This document shows, piece by piece, positions 33,805 through 44,952 of a stretch of DNA of 64,000 nt (the stretch's first letter is position 1; every line of letters begins with the position of its first letter). The stretch is from Rhabdophis nuchalis (taxonomy: Eukaryota > Chordata > Lepidosauria > Squamata > Natricidae): contig CM077643.1 in NCBI GenBank assembly GCA_039707465.1, positions 378,798,419 to 378,862,418 of the forward strand, in the 5' to 3' direction. Both the position numbers and the translations under genes were made by a program. Under the pieces are notes generated by a model. That model saw nothing but the letters and a program-made list of their open reading frames with translations. It had not been told where the DNA came from and searched no databases.

Positions 33805-34172
33805 CAGGTAGTTCTCAACTTACAACCACAATTGACCTCAACATTTGTGTTGCTAAGTGAGACATTTGTTAAGTGAGTTTTGTACTTTTCGATCTTTCTT
33901 GCCACAGGTAAGTGAATCACTGCAGTTGTTAAGTTAGCAACATGTTTAAGTGAATCTGGTTCCCCCATTGACTTAGCTTGTCAGAAGATTGCAAAAGGTG
34001 ATCACCTCAGGACATGTACCCATGAGTCATTTGCCAATCATCTGAATTTTGATTATGTGATCATAGGGATACTGCAATAGTCATAAGTCTGAAAAATGGC
34101 CATAAATCACTTTTTTCAGTGCCATTGTAACTTCAGTCATTAAACAAACTGTTGTAAGTCAAGGACTACCTG
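33805..34172. mobile_element. TA-flanked MITE (CAGGTAG family), best copy
   Basis: Terminal inverted repeats CAGGTAGTTCTCAACTTAC and GTAAGTCAAGGACTACCTG are nearly exact, flanked by TA on both sides. 368 bp with internal CACTTAACAAC-type motifs on both strands and no coding capacity. Tc1/mariner-like by its TA duplication. Reference for copies at 3866, 4694 and 5451. Confidence 0.88.
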
Positions 34173-34349
34173 TAATTGCCTGTATATTGAGAGAAGAGAA
34201 GATAGATTGATTATAGAGGGATGCACACTGTAATAGTCTGGAATCCTAGTGAAAAACTATGTAGAATATTAAAAAGAACGATATGCATGCCTTGCTTAGT
34301 ATTGTTGTCCTTGGTATTTTCCCTCTTGGTGGAATAATCCACTTAGTTT

Positions 34350-34760
34350 GCACTGTACAATACAATACAATAGCAGAGTTAGAAGGGACATTGTAGGTCT
34401 TCTAGTCCAACCCCCTGCGTGGGCAGGAGCCCTATACCATTTCAGACAAATGGCTATCTAACATCTTCTTAAAGACTTCAAGGGTTGGGGTGTTCACAAC
34501 TTCTGGAGGCAAGCTGTTCCAGAGATTAATTGTTCTAACTAAGGAAACTTCTCCTTAGTTCTAAGTTGCTTCTCTCCTTGATTAGTTTCCACCCATTGCT
34601 TCTTGTCCTGCCTCCAGGTGCCTTGGAGAATAATTTGACTCCCTCTTCTTTGTGGCACCCTCTGAGATATCGGAACACTGCTATCATGTCTCCCCTGGTC
34701 CTTCTCTTCATCAAACTAGAAATACCCAGTTCCTGCAACCTGTGTTCACCTGTTTCTTAG
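34350..34760 (-). mobile_element. CR1-group LINE 3' fragment with AATAC tail
   Basis: Begins (ACAAT)n and AGCAGAGTTAGAAGGGAC, i.e. the CR1 3' end seen from the other strand. The minus-strand frame 34535-34738 encodes the ORF2 C-terminal block [20 protein letters not shown] and downstream. It is very close to the 25233-26072 copy, and 5'-truncated at about 34760. Confidence 0.9.
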
Positions 34761-35576
34761 AGCAAAGCCCATGATGTGACAAGGAGTGTTGTTCCCTCAC
34801 TATTTTATATAACCATAGATATAGGATTCAGAGGAATCAGTAAAGAGAGGGAGTTTGCTGAGAATAACAAGTTGTTTATTGAATAAAATAAAAAAGGATC
34901 ATAATGTGTTTCAAAAGAATGACTCCAAACTGGGAGAACAAGGCAAATGCAATTATGGTGCAGTATGTACCAGAGCACAACTTACACATGTTGAAATGAT
35001 ATGTTGTGACTAACCACAAATTACATCATTGAAATGGTGTTAATTAACTTGAAAAACTTTAGAACGCTTAAGAAATTAAGTTTTACATTTATTTTGAAAG
35101 GGGGTGGAAGACCTCATTTTTGTTTGTGATACCTTTAGTTAGAATCCTGCTTTTACATCCTGCTTATCCATCATACATAAGGAAACTCGTTTCATTATTT
35201 TACATATTCCATATACTACCTACGGTATATTAATATTCAATACAAGTTCCAAACCAATGAACCCTGTTCATTGTCCTGTTTCTTGCCCAGTAGACTGACT
35301 TTCTTTGCAAATGAAGGCAAATACATGTGTCCCAGGATAATGTTGCAGGGTCCAATCTGAGTCATCAGGACCAGAGGTTTGCTCTTCCAAGCTTTTGGAC
35401 TCATGCTGGAGCCCATTCTCAGGGAACTTCTCACCCTCCAGGATGTGCCTTTCTTTGAATGTGTTCAGGCATTACCTAGTGATCTTCATTTTGAACTGTA
35501 AAGCATTCCTTTCCCAAGTTAATGCAATCTTGAACAGAGTGGAAAATTCAATCCCTAGGTGGTAGTGAAAAATAAA
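34761..35576. other. Intergenic, nothing recognised
   Basis: No genes or repeat ends seen. Confidence 0.45.
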
Positions 35577-35584
35577 GTAAATAC

Positions 35585-35828
35585 CAGGGGTGAAATTCAG
35601 CAGGTTCTGACAGGTTCTGGAGAACTGGTAGTGGAAATTTTGAGTAGTTCGAATAATTGGCAAATACCACATTTGGCTGGCCCCAGAGTGCGGTGGGAAA
35701 TGATTTTGCAATGTACTTCCCCCCAGGAGTGGAGAGCGAATGAGGATTTTGCAGTATCCTTCCCTTTCCACACCCACTAAGCCACAGCCACAGAATCAAT
35801 AGTAAAAAAAAATTGAATTTCACCATTG
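35585..35828. mobile_element. hAT-like MITE (GAAATTC-end family)
   Basis: Ends CAGGGGTGAAATTCA and TGAATTTCACCATTG. Octamers GTAAATAC (35577-35584) and GTTAATAG (35829-35836) match at 6 of 8. The motif order (CAGGTTCTGGAGAACTGG, TTTTGAGTAGTTCG, TGGCTGGCCCCAGAG, CACTAAGCCACAGCC) is shared with 24107 and 57704. Confidence 0.8.
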
Positions 35829-38067
35829 GTTAATAGGTAAACTTTATTAAGACTTAGAGAAAGTTTTCCCTATCTCTTTGCTCCCATCTAGTGGTCATTT
35901 GGAGTTAAAAGTAGTCCTGGTTTTGAATTTGCTCAACCACATATATCAAAATAGTTATACAGATATATGGGATAAATAAACTGGAATTTATATTTATCCA
36001 GAAGTCTGAATAAATGTTCATGCCCTGCCATCTGACTCTTTTCCACTTCATTGATTAATGAGGCACAAGGCTTATTGGGCTGTTCAGAAATGGCCAATTT
36101 TAATTTGTTCAAAAACTTTAAATATAAAACCAAAGTGACATTTTTGGATGCGAGTTATTGAACAAAACTCATTTTGCTAAATATAACATGTTACAAAAAT
36201 GGTGGTCACCAAGAGAGCTTTTTTTTAAAGGTTTTAAGTGTTGTGCAAACACAAGTTAAAGAAGTCCAATCTCTTCTTCATTGCAGCTCTCCTGTGCAAG
36301 AGTTGAAGTAGAGATTCTTCTCAGATTTTTTTGAAAACTGATAAAGGAATGGAGTCCCATCTATAACAGAGAGACAGAGGTTGACAGATTAGCTGCTAAA
36401 GAAATGTATGGGTGATCTTAATGGAAGGTTATGATTGTTTCTCTGGCTGAGAAAGAGCAGCTGATTATAAAAAAAATACATCCAGCCTTCAAACCAGATT
36501 TCTACCTAGTGGTCCTGTTCAAACAATACCTTATGCCCAGCCCATTCAATAACAGCAACTGGGTCATTTATACATTATTCTAGCATTAAGCTTGGTTAAG
36601 CTTTTCTACTTTAGTGTGTGTGAAAACCAAACGACTTGATTCAATTGCTCACTTTATAGTGCAAGAAAGTTTGGTATAGTGGTTAAGGCACTGTGCTAGA
36701 AATCAGGAGATATAAAACAAACTCAGAAAATTGATTCATTCAGTGACCAGGTTCAACAGTTATTCGCTTCCCCTCAACCTAGATTCCGTATAACAAATCA
36801 AATAGAAAATATCATTTACCAGAAGCATATTTAAAGGTCTTTCTGTATTGCAAATGTGGTGCTGTGCAGGTTAAAAAGTATAATTGGTGAAAATATATTT
36901 AATCCCTGTAGAATTCATGAGTTAGGTCAACTGAGAAAAAAAATATAGCTATTGAATGAACTGGTTCAAAATGAAATCAAACAGATTTCCTCCTTTTTCA
37001 TATCTTAAATCCAAATGGAAGTTCTCACCTAACTTACAGTGTTGGTTTGTTTTGCTACTTTTGTGGGATTCTGCTTTCATGCTCCTGTTACTTACCAGGC
37101 AGGCATTTGGAAATAGATAATAAGTTAGAATGTACCTAAGGCTAAAAAAAAAAAGAACAAATGCATAATAAAAATGCATAAAAATAAAATTTGCAAAATA
37201 AAAAATTGAGTGTGACATATTGGCTGCATTCACAAAACATACTTAATCTTCTTAGTGAATTATGTCACTTTTCTGGCTTTGTGAAATACAGTTGCAAGTA
37301 CAGCAATATTCTCCTCTTCTACCCTTTAGAATCTACCCTCACACAGGATCAGAACTATGACAAAGTCATGCCATCAACTCTAACATGGTTGATGGTATAA
37401 AAAGTCGCTTGTGCTACATTTAGTAGCACAAACAGGAACATCGTATTCCTGCCATAATTCTTTAGGAGATTATCCATCAGGCAATTCATGCCACTTTTAT
37501 GCCATGACTTTGCCTGAAGTCAGAGTGAAAGGAGATGCAGAAAATCAGTTTCATCCAAGAACTGTCATCTCCCATAATATGTAGGTCACCTTGGCAAGTA
37601 AAGGAAAATTTGACATACTAAAGCTATTTAGTATCAACAAAGAGAGCTAGATATAAAGGAAGAGTAATGGTAGAAAGATAAATAAGCACTCTGGCCACAT
37701 CTTCAAGGTGCATAAAACAAACTTATGCAATAACACAAAATGATGCAAGGCATTATTCTCAACTCACATCCAATCTCTGCAAGGTTACTCTCCACCCTTC
37801 GTTTCTTGCTCCACATTAAAGTAGCATTTTCTTGCTGTGCTAAGCAGTCTGTCTGCCATGCTTCACTCCATTGTCGGCAATATTTCTGCTCCAATTAACT
37901 CATGTGTTCTGTGGTGGGAATGCCCTTCCCCTCTAGTTCTTGTTCTGCATGGGCGGTTCATCCTGATAGTCTATCTGTCGAGAAAAGCAGAAAGTTTGGG
38001 GGTTTTCACGGGTTCACCTAGCATGCTTAATCTCCAATGTTTCCTCAGTAAATCAAGATAACTCATG
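35829..38067. other. Intergenic, nothing recognised
   Basis: A+T-rich, unique-looking. Short open frames only, without motifs. Confidence 0.45.
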
Positions 38068-38075
38068 CACCAGGT

Positions 38076-38210
38076 CAGGGGTCTGCAAAGTCGGCTCTTT
38101 TAAGACTGGTGGACTTCAACTCCCAGAGTTCCCCAGCCAGCATAGCTGGCTGGGGAATTCTGGGAGTTGAAGTCCACCAGTCTTAAAAGAGCCGACTTTG
38201 CAGACCCCTG
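38076..38210. mobile_element. Near-perfect palindromic hAT MITE (135 bp)
   Basis: Each half is the reverse complement of the other with essentially one mismatch, from the CAGGGGTCTGCAAAGTCGGC end to the central CATAGCTGG. Octamers CACCAGGT (38068-38075) and CACTAGGT (38211-38218) match at 7 of 8. Right half repeated at 1-64; one-armed remnant near 7318-7385. Confidence 0.92.
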
Positions 38211-38218
38211 CACTAGGT

Positions 38219-39362
38219 GAACACACAAAGACTGCTTTGGTCAAGAGCCAGATTATTCCTCCACTAAGATTTCAGTAACAATGTCACTCAGTAACGTCCC
38301 TCCTAGCATATCCTGGGATTCCACCAGATCCAGAATACACCAAATCTTGCCTTGTGCCTCTATAAGGAGGGTCGAAGCCAAACATCTCACCCTTCAAGCT
38401 GGTGATAACAAAAGGGCCACTTTTGGCTCCCAAAGCATGGATTATCATTATGGATGCAAAAAACAGGTTTACCTTAATGAGTGGCAGATATAAATTGAAC
38501 TGGGCCAGGATAATTCTGAAATGACAACCATTTTGATCTAATCTAATCACAGGAAACTGAGTTCAAAGTTCTGCCAAGGCAGGATTAAAAAAAACCTGTT
38601 CCTCCTCGCCACCTGAATGTTTCAAATAAATTGGCTTAAAATGTTGAAGTCTCCTATACCAAAAACTTCAGAAATATCAACATTACTACCAGGACCATAT
38701 CCAGCAGCAAAACTCTTTGGCACCAAGAACCTATGACCATCTGTCTTCTGTGGAGTTGGATTCAAAAAATTTTTTTTCTGTTTTTGGCATCAAGTTAGTG
38801 CTTTAGAGAATAAACGGATGCTTGATGCTACCAATTTCACACCACAAATAGTGCTACTTATGGTAGAATATTGGTTTGGCTCAGAGAAGGGACAAGAATG
38901 TCAAGCCCTTGCAGAAAGTACATTTGAATCCTGGGAAAATAGAAAACATAAGAAACTGAAAACAATTCCACCTTAATTATGTTAGGCATATTTTGATGTA
39001 AGGAATGGCTTTGAAGATTCTGATAAAATACTTTTTATGGCATTAAGGTACTTTTCACACTTGGATCGTTTTCTGACCTTGCCTACTTTGAAAGGCTGAC
39101 ATTACTAATCTAGGTTGCAAACATCTGGATATGACAAAAAAAGAGAATTTTTTAATAACCAATTTCTCTCTCTCTATATCTATATATCATCACCATCATG
39201 TTAGCCATTGTTTATGCACTGAAAGGTTTCCTTCATGGATGCTTTAATCAGGTGGGATCCATTCTATGATTGCCTTGGTCCACCCAGTTCTTCTTGCTAT
39301 CTGAACAGCCCATTTCCATTTCAATTCTTTTATTCTCTAATTGATATCTCAGACCTTTTGTT
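38219..39362. other. Intergenic, nothing recognised
   Basis: No genes or repeat ends seen. Confidence 0.45.
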
Positions 39363-39370
39363 CTCTAATC

Positions 39371-39583
39371 CAGGGGTCCCCAACCTTTTTTTCACCAGGG
39401 ACCGGTTTCATTTTAAAGAAAATTCTGCGGACCGGCTGAGTGGCTCAGCAGTCATGTGACTGGGTGGGCGTGGCCAACTTGGAAAATGTGAAACTCACTT
39501 AACAATGATCTTGGTGAGCAACCAAACTTTTGGCCTCAACTGTGGTCATAAGTTCTTTCTTTCTTTCTTTCTTTCTTTCTTTT

Positions 39584-39635
<52 letters not shown>

Positions 39636-40538
39636 TTTCTTTCTTTCTTTCTTTCTTTCTTTCTCTCTCTCTTTCTTTGTCTCTGTCTCTCTTTCTTTCT
39701 CTCGCTATTTCTCTTTCTCTTTCTCTTTATTTCTTTCTCTTTTTCTCTTTCCCTCTTTTTTTCTTTCTCTTTCTCTTTCTGTATCTTTTTCTGTCTTTCT
39801 TTCCTTTCTGTCTCTTTCTCTCTGTCTGTCTTTCTCTCTCTCCCACTTTCTTTTTCTTTTTTTCTTTCTCTCTCCTTCATCCGCCCATCTCTGTCACTCT
39901 GTGTGTGTGTGCGTGTCTGTCTGTCTTGCATTCACTCATTCTGTGTCTCTGTCTATCTTTCTCTCCCTCCCTCCCTCTCTCTGTCTCTCTATGTGTGTCT
40001 GTCGTCGTCGTACCCCGTCCCCCCCCAGCCCGTCCGCCGTGCTTGGTCACTTGTTCGCTCAGTCAGGCTCCGTGGCTGGGTAGGAGCCGGGCTGCAGGGC
40101 TGGAGAGGAGGAGGAGGGAGGAGGGGGCAGCCCATTGGGCAGAGCGCGCGGGAGAACGCAGGAGGATGGTGGGGGCTCTTCCTCCACCCTCGTCGACGGA
40201 GGGACTCCTGTGCGCCGCCGGAGCAACCTTCCCTACGGCTGCCAGTTCCCTCCCCCGCCCGCGGAACCTCCGCAGCCCCTGGAAGAAAATGAGTGGCCGG
40301 CATGCCAGCAGGGGAGGGAATCGGTGGCCGGTCCGGCGGCGCCCAGGAGTCCCTCCGTCGACGAGGGAGGAGGAAGAACCACACTCCAACGGCGCGAACA
40401 GCCGCGCCTGCGTTCTCCCGCGCGCTCTGCTCAGGGGGCTGCCCCCTCCTCCCTCCTCCTCCTCTCCAGCCCTGCGGCCCGGCTCCCACCCAGCCACGGA
40501 CCGGCACCAGTCCGCGGCCCGGGGGTTGGGGACCCCTG
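39371..40538. mobile_element. hAT MITE (CAGGGGTCCCC family) with CTTT array and G+C-rich foldback
   Basis: Ends CAGGGGTCCCCAACC and GGTTGGGGACCCCTG are exact inverted repeats, with identical octamers CTCTAATC (39363-39370 and 40539-40546). Inside are a segment also found at 43740-43800 (GTGGTCATAAGTT and its flank), a (CTTT)n/pyrimidine array (39551-39990), and a G+C-rich part (40020-40500) whose halves are partly reverse complements. The long open frames (up to 404 codons) read microsatellite plus CpG-rich repeat and are not a gene. No transposase. Confidence 0.93.
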
Positions 40539-40724
40539 CTCTAATCCATGTGTCGGTCTTTTTATCTTGTCTTGTAATGCCGAGCATGTATCTTTCCATA
40601 GCTGCGCCACTCATAGCTTTTGTATCAATTGTGAGGTTAGTGCCCATGTTTCACCAGCATGTTAGAGAAAATCACACTGATCGAAAACTTTTGATGCATA
40701 GGGTGAGGTTGTTCTTGAAAATTA

Positions 40725-41641
40725 CCATACTTTTCAGTCTATAAGATGCACCGCCCCAAAGTGCGTGAAAATGTCTGTGGGCCTTATTGAGTGAATACTG
40801 CGGGGGGGAGGGGGTTGTTGCCTGTTACCACTGCCACCACTGTTCACTGCCAGTGGGGAACACTGGAGCCTTCACCGTCGAGCAGCTAATTGGCAATTGG
40901 ATCGACCTCCTAGAATACCGCTAATCAGCTGTGCTAGGCAGCAGTGATTGCCCCTGCCAAACATCGCCATATGGCGTTGGCGGTGATAGGCAGTGGCGGG
41001 GATCGGCAGCAGCAATCCCCACCACCTAGAACAGCTGATCGGAGGTATTCCAGGAGGCTGATCCAACCAGCAATCAGCTGCTCGGCAGCAAAGGCTCAAA
41101 TATTCCCTGGTGGCGATGAATGGCGGTGGCAGTGACAGACAACGGCGCACCAACCCCCCTTCCCCCTGCTACAATATTTGTTTTATAAGATGCTGAATAG
41201 CGGCGTGGCAATAGGCAATGGCGGTGATCCCTGCCATCTAGAACAGCTGATTGATGGAATTCTGGCAGGCTGATCCAACCGCCAATCAACTGCTCGGCAG
41301 TGAAAGCTTCAGCGTTCCCGGTGAAGGCAGCAGATATGGAAGAGCAAAAATGGCAGCGTTTCGAGTTGACCAGACCGCTGATCGGTGGTGCTACAGGAGG
41401 CCAGGATTCAGCTGTCGCTCAGCTGACTGGTGGTGGGCACAACGGGGCAGAGTCATGACGAGCCATGTGCTGGAGCTGCGATAACATGCTGAAGCTGGCC
41501 AGGCTCTTTGCTGCAAGGACCCTAGCCAGATGAATACTGAATGGATGCTGGAGACAGGCAGATTTTTTTTTTCTTGTTTTCCTCCTCTAAAGCTATTATG
41601 CGTCTTATGGTCCAGAGCGTCTTATAGACTGAAAAATATGG
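40725..41641. mobile_element. TA-flanked MITE (CCATATTTTTC family, 917 bp)
   Basis: Ends CCATACTTTTCAGTCTATAA and its inverted partner TTATAGACTGAAAAATATGG, with TA on both sides. The interior repeats CAGCTGATCGG/GGTGGC motifs in several copies. No coding capacity recognised. Related copies are at 53739 and 62938. Confidence 0.85.
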
Positions 41642-41750
41642 TAGCTTGCCAAATGTCTGCCAACCACATTAAACACACTGTTCAATTTCTTTTATATTTA
41701 ATTGTATACCACCTAGAGTCCCTCTGAGGGACATGGGTGATTCTTAAATA

Positions 41751-43698
41751 TCTATATAAATAAAAATGTAACAAGTGTTTGTTCAAAACCGCTAATCTCC
41801 GAAAGTACTGCACCAATCGCTTCCAAATTTTCACACAACGTTCCTTTCAAATATGGCACCAGTTATATATAGATTGTGTAGATATCACACCTGTGCCAGG
41901 TACATGCGACGGAAATGTAAAAAATTGTAAAAAAGGTAGGTAGATGGATAGAGAGCAGTGGGCCACAGGTATTATGTCATAAAGGATGACATAATACTCT
42001 GTCCATAAGATTCAAGGAGAAATACAGTAGGTAGGTAGGTAGGCAGCTATAGAGAGAGAGAGAGGGAGGGAGAAATGCGGTAGCAGGGGTGGGTTTCTGG
42101 GGGTTCGCCTGGGATCGGGCGAACCCTTTCGTAAAATTTCCGGATCCCGAGCGATCCCTTTGGATCGTGGACCCGGAAGTAAGTCGCCGCTGCTAACTGC
42201 TGCTCCCAGCTGGGGCGGGCAGGCAGGAAAGCAAGCAAGGCGACTGCGCTGTCTTCTTTTTCTATCAGCGAAGCGCCGCCTCCTCCTCGCCCATGCTTCG
42301 CTGAGAGAAAAAGAAAACAGCCAGGCCGGCTCTCCGAAGGGGTCCTCCTTTCCCCTTCTCCATGGGGGTGGGGGGTGGGGGTGGGCCGCTCACCTCGTCG
42401 CCCCACAACCTGCTGCCGCTGCTGCCGTGACAACTCCGAAGAGCAGCGCTCAGGCCAGGAGCCGCAGGCCCCAAAAAAAGAAAGCACACACACACAACCT
42501 ACTTCAGGCGGCGGGAAACACGCAAGGAGAATCCACTCCCAGCTGTCTTCTTTTTCCTTCTGCGAAGGGTACTGGCCGCTGGCAAAGCGGGAGGCTCGGG
42601 AAGGCGGCGGGAGCGCCTTTCCCCCCCCCCTTCCCTTTGCTCAGCCACCTCTTCCCCCCTACGCCTAGCCGCGAGTGGATTCTCCTTGCGTGTTTCCCGC
42701 CGCCTGAAGTAGGTTGTGTGTGTGTGTGTGCCGCCTTCCCGAGCCTCCCGCTTTGTCAGCGGCCAGTACCCTTCGCAGAGGGAAAAAGAAGACAGCTGGG
42801 AGTGGATTCTCCTTGCGTGTTTCCCGCCGCGGGTAAGGAAAGTTGCTGCGCGCCCCAAAAATCCTCTGGCCCGCTGGCCGCGGTTGCTCGCTCGCTCGCT
42901 TGCTCGCTCACCCATCGGACGCCAGGTTCCTTCGTCCGGTGGATGGGTGAGAGAGAGAGTAAATACAGCCAGCGGGTTCTCTGGCTCTCTGGTTCCCCCC
43001 TCCCTCCCTGTCTCTCTGTGTGTCTGTCTCCCCTCCCCCCCAAACCTCCTCAGCTCCTGGAAGTAGCCTGACCGGCTACTCTCGCTCTCTCTCTCACCCA
43101 TCCACCGGACGAAGGAACCTGGCGTCCGATGGGTGAGCAAGCGACCGAGCAAAGGCTTTTGAAGCAAAGGCTTCAAAGGCTGCCGGCTAGGAACAGCGCG
43201 CTACGCTGCGCGAACCCCCGCCCCACCCCCTGCCAGTCGCGCTAACAGGGAAAGTTTTGCCGCGACTGGGGGGGGGGGGGGTTCGCGCAGCGTAGCGCGC
43301 TGTTCCTAGCCGGCAGCCTTTGAAGCCTTTGCTTCAAAAGCCTTTGCTCGCTCGCTTGCTCACCCATCGGACGCCAGGTTCCTTCGTCCGGTGGATGGGT
43401 GAGAGAGGCTGAGGAGGCTTGGGTGGGTGGGGGGAGACAGACAGAGAGAGAGAGGCACAGACACACAGAGAGACAGGGAGGGAGGGGGGAACCAGAGAGT
43501 GACAGACACACACAGAGAGACAGAGAGTGGGAGGGAGAGAAAGATAGACAGACAGAGAGAAAGAGAGAAAAAGAAAGAGAGACAGAAAGGAAAGAAAGAG
43601 AAAAAAGAGAGAGAGAAAGAGAGAAAGAAAAGAGACAGAAAGAGAGAAAGAGAAAGAGAGAGAGAGAAAGAGAGAAAGAAAGACAGAAGGAAAGAAAG

Positions 43699-43741
<43 letters not shown>

Positions 43742-44170
43742 TTATGACCACAATTAAGCCCAAAAGTTTGGTTGCTAACCAAGACCATTGTTAAGTGAAT
43801 TTCACATTTTCCAAATTGGCCACTCCCACCCGGTCACATGGCTGGCAAGCCACTCCTACCCGGTCACATGGCCGGCAAGCCACTCCCACAAAGCAGGACA
43901 CACCCACAGAACCTGTTCCAAAAATTTTGAAACCCACCCCTGTGCGGTAGGTAGGTAGGCAGGTAGGTAGGTAGAGGGATAGAAGGAGAGGGAGAAATAC
44001 AATAGGTAGGTAGGGAGAGGGAGAGAGGGAGAAAAGGAGTAGGTAGGTAGGTTGGGGGTTATATGATGGTTGTGTGTACGTGTTTGTTTGTGCAGATGTA
44101 GATCTATACACAGACTGGTTGGCCATTTAACCAGACTGGGCCACAGCAATGCGTGGCCGGGAACGGCTAG
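41751..44170 (+). mobile_element. Helitron-like element carrying a hAT insertion
   Basis: The 5' end TCTATATAAATAAAAATG follows an A (41750) and the 3' end CTAG (44167-44170) precedes a T (44171): the A^T target and TC...CTRR ends of Helitrons. Just before CTAG is a hairpin with stem GGCCAC (44139-44144) and GTGGCC (44153-44158). Without the hAT at 42084-43942 and its 8-bp duplicate the element is about 550 bp, including compound microsatellite on either side of the insertion. The flanks join as TTAAATA|TGATAAATAAA, restoring a LINE-type 3' tail as the target. No helicase or Rep gene, so non-autonomous. Confidence 0.85.
42084..43942. mobile_element. Large hAT-like non-autonomous element (1,859 bp)
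   Basis: Ends CAGGGGTGGGTTTC and GAAACCCACCCCTG are inverted, and the octamer TGCGGTAG is identical on both sides (42076-42083, 43943-43950). The interior is CpG-rich with modules repeated in direct and inverted orientation: ACCCATCGGACGCCAGGTTC near 42912 and 43363 and inverted near 43110; a GGCGGGAAACACGCAAGGAG module at 42511 with inverted copies; a GCGAACCCCC inversion around 43210-43270. A purine-rich array fills 43430-43740. Long open frames on both strands have no transposase motif. It sits in the Helitron's microsatellite. Confidence 0.9.
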
Positions 44171-44384
44171 TGATAAATAAAAATACACACGAACACGACA
44201 TCAACTCAAACCGGTGATATACCTAATAGTCCTGCTTCCTATTTTCCCCACAACTCTTTGAGATGGATTGGGTTGACAATGATGGGGCCAAAATCACTCA
44301 ACTGGCTTTTATGAGTCAGCAGTGTGCAGCAGCTGCCAAAAAAGCCAATACAGTTCTAGGCTGCATTAACAGAAGGATAGAAGC

Positions 44385-44476
44385 CAACCTATTTGCCGTT
44401 TCTCTGAACTACTCAAAATTTCTGCTACCGGTTCTCCAGAACCTGTCGGAACTGGCTGAATACCACCTCAGATTAA
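44385..44476. mobile_element. hAT-like MITE fragment inside CR1
   Basis: Contains ACTACTCAAAATTTCTGCTA, CCGGTTCTCCAGAACCTG and the end GAATACCACCTCAG, i.e. part of the family of 57704 in reverse. One terminus is missing. Confidence 0.65.
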
Positions 44477-44569
44477 TACCACTTTATAATACCTTGGGTA
44501 AGACCACACTTGGAATACTGCATCCAGTTTTGGTCTCCATGATATAAAACAGATGCTGAGCCTCTAGAA

Positions 44570-44701
44570 CAAGGGTCAAACTGGCAGCCTGCGGACCAGA
44601 TGCATCATGCACAGGCCACACCCACCCCAGCTCCGTGAATGGGAAAAACGTCACAAAACATCACATGTTGGCAAAGTGATACAGCTAGTTTGACACCCAT
44701 G
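44570..44701. mobile_element. hAT MITE inside CR1 (132 bp)
   Basis: Ends CAAGGGTCAAACTGG and CTAGTTTGACACCCATG. Octamer CTCTAGAA is identical on both sides (44562-44569, 44702-44709). CAGGGGTGTC family. Confidence 0.88.
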
Positions 44702-44952
44702 CTCTAGAAACAGAGAAGAGAAACAAAAATGATTAGGGGATTGGAGGCTAAAATGTATAAAGAATAGTTGCTGGAATTGGGCATGTCTAGTTTAATGAAA
44801 AGGATAAGGGGTTCCAATATCTCAGGAGTTGCCACAAAGAATGAGTCAAGCTATTCTCCAAAGCACCTGAAGACAGAACAAGAATGGGTGGAAACTAATC
44901 AAGGAGAGAAGTAATCTAGAACTAAGGAGAAATTTCCTGATAGTGAGAACAT

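Noticed and set aside
39530..40744. 404-codon open frame on the + strand
   Set aside because: It translates a CTTT/CT array (Phe/Leu/Ser) and the CpG-rich interior of a hAT MITE and runs past the MITE's end. No domain, and other frames are equally open.
42160..43176. Open frames of 200-300 codons on both strands in a CpG-rich stretch
   Set aside because: They lie within the inverted-repeat interior of a hAT element with clear termini. Openness on both strands comes from G+C-rich composition.
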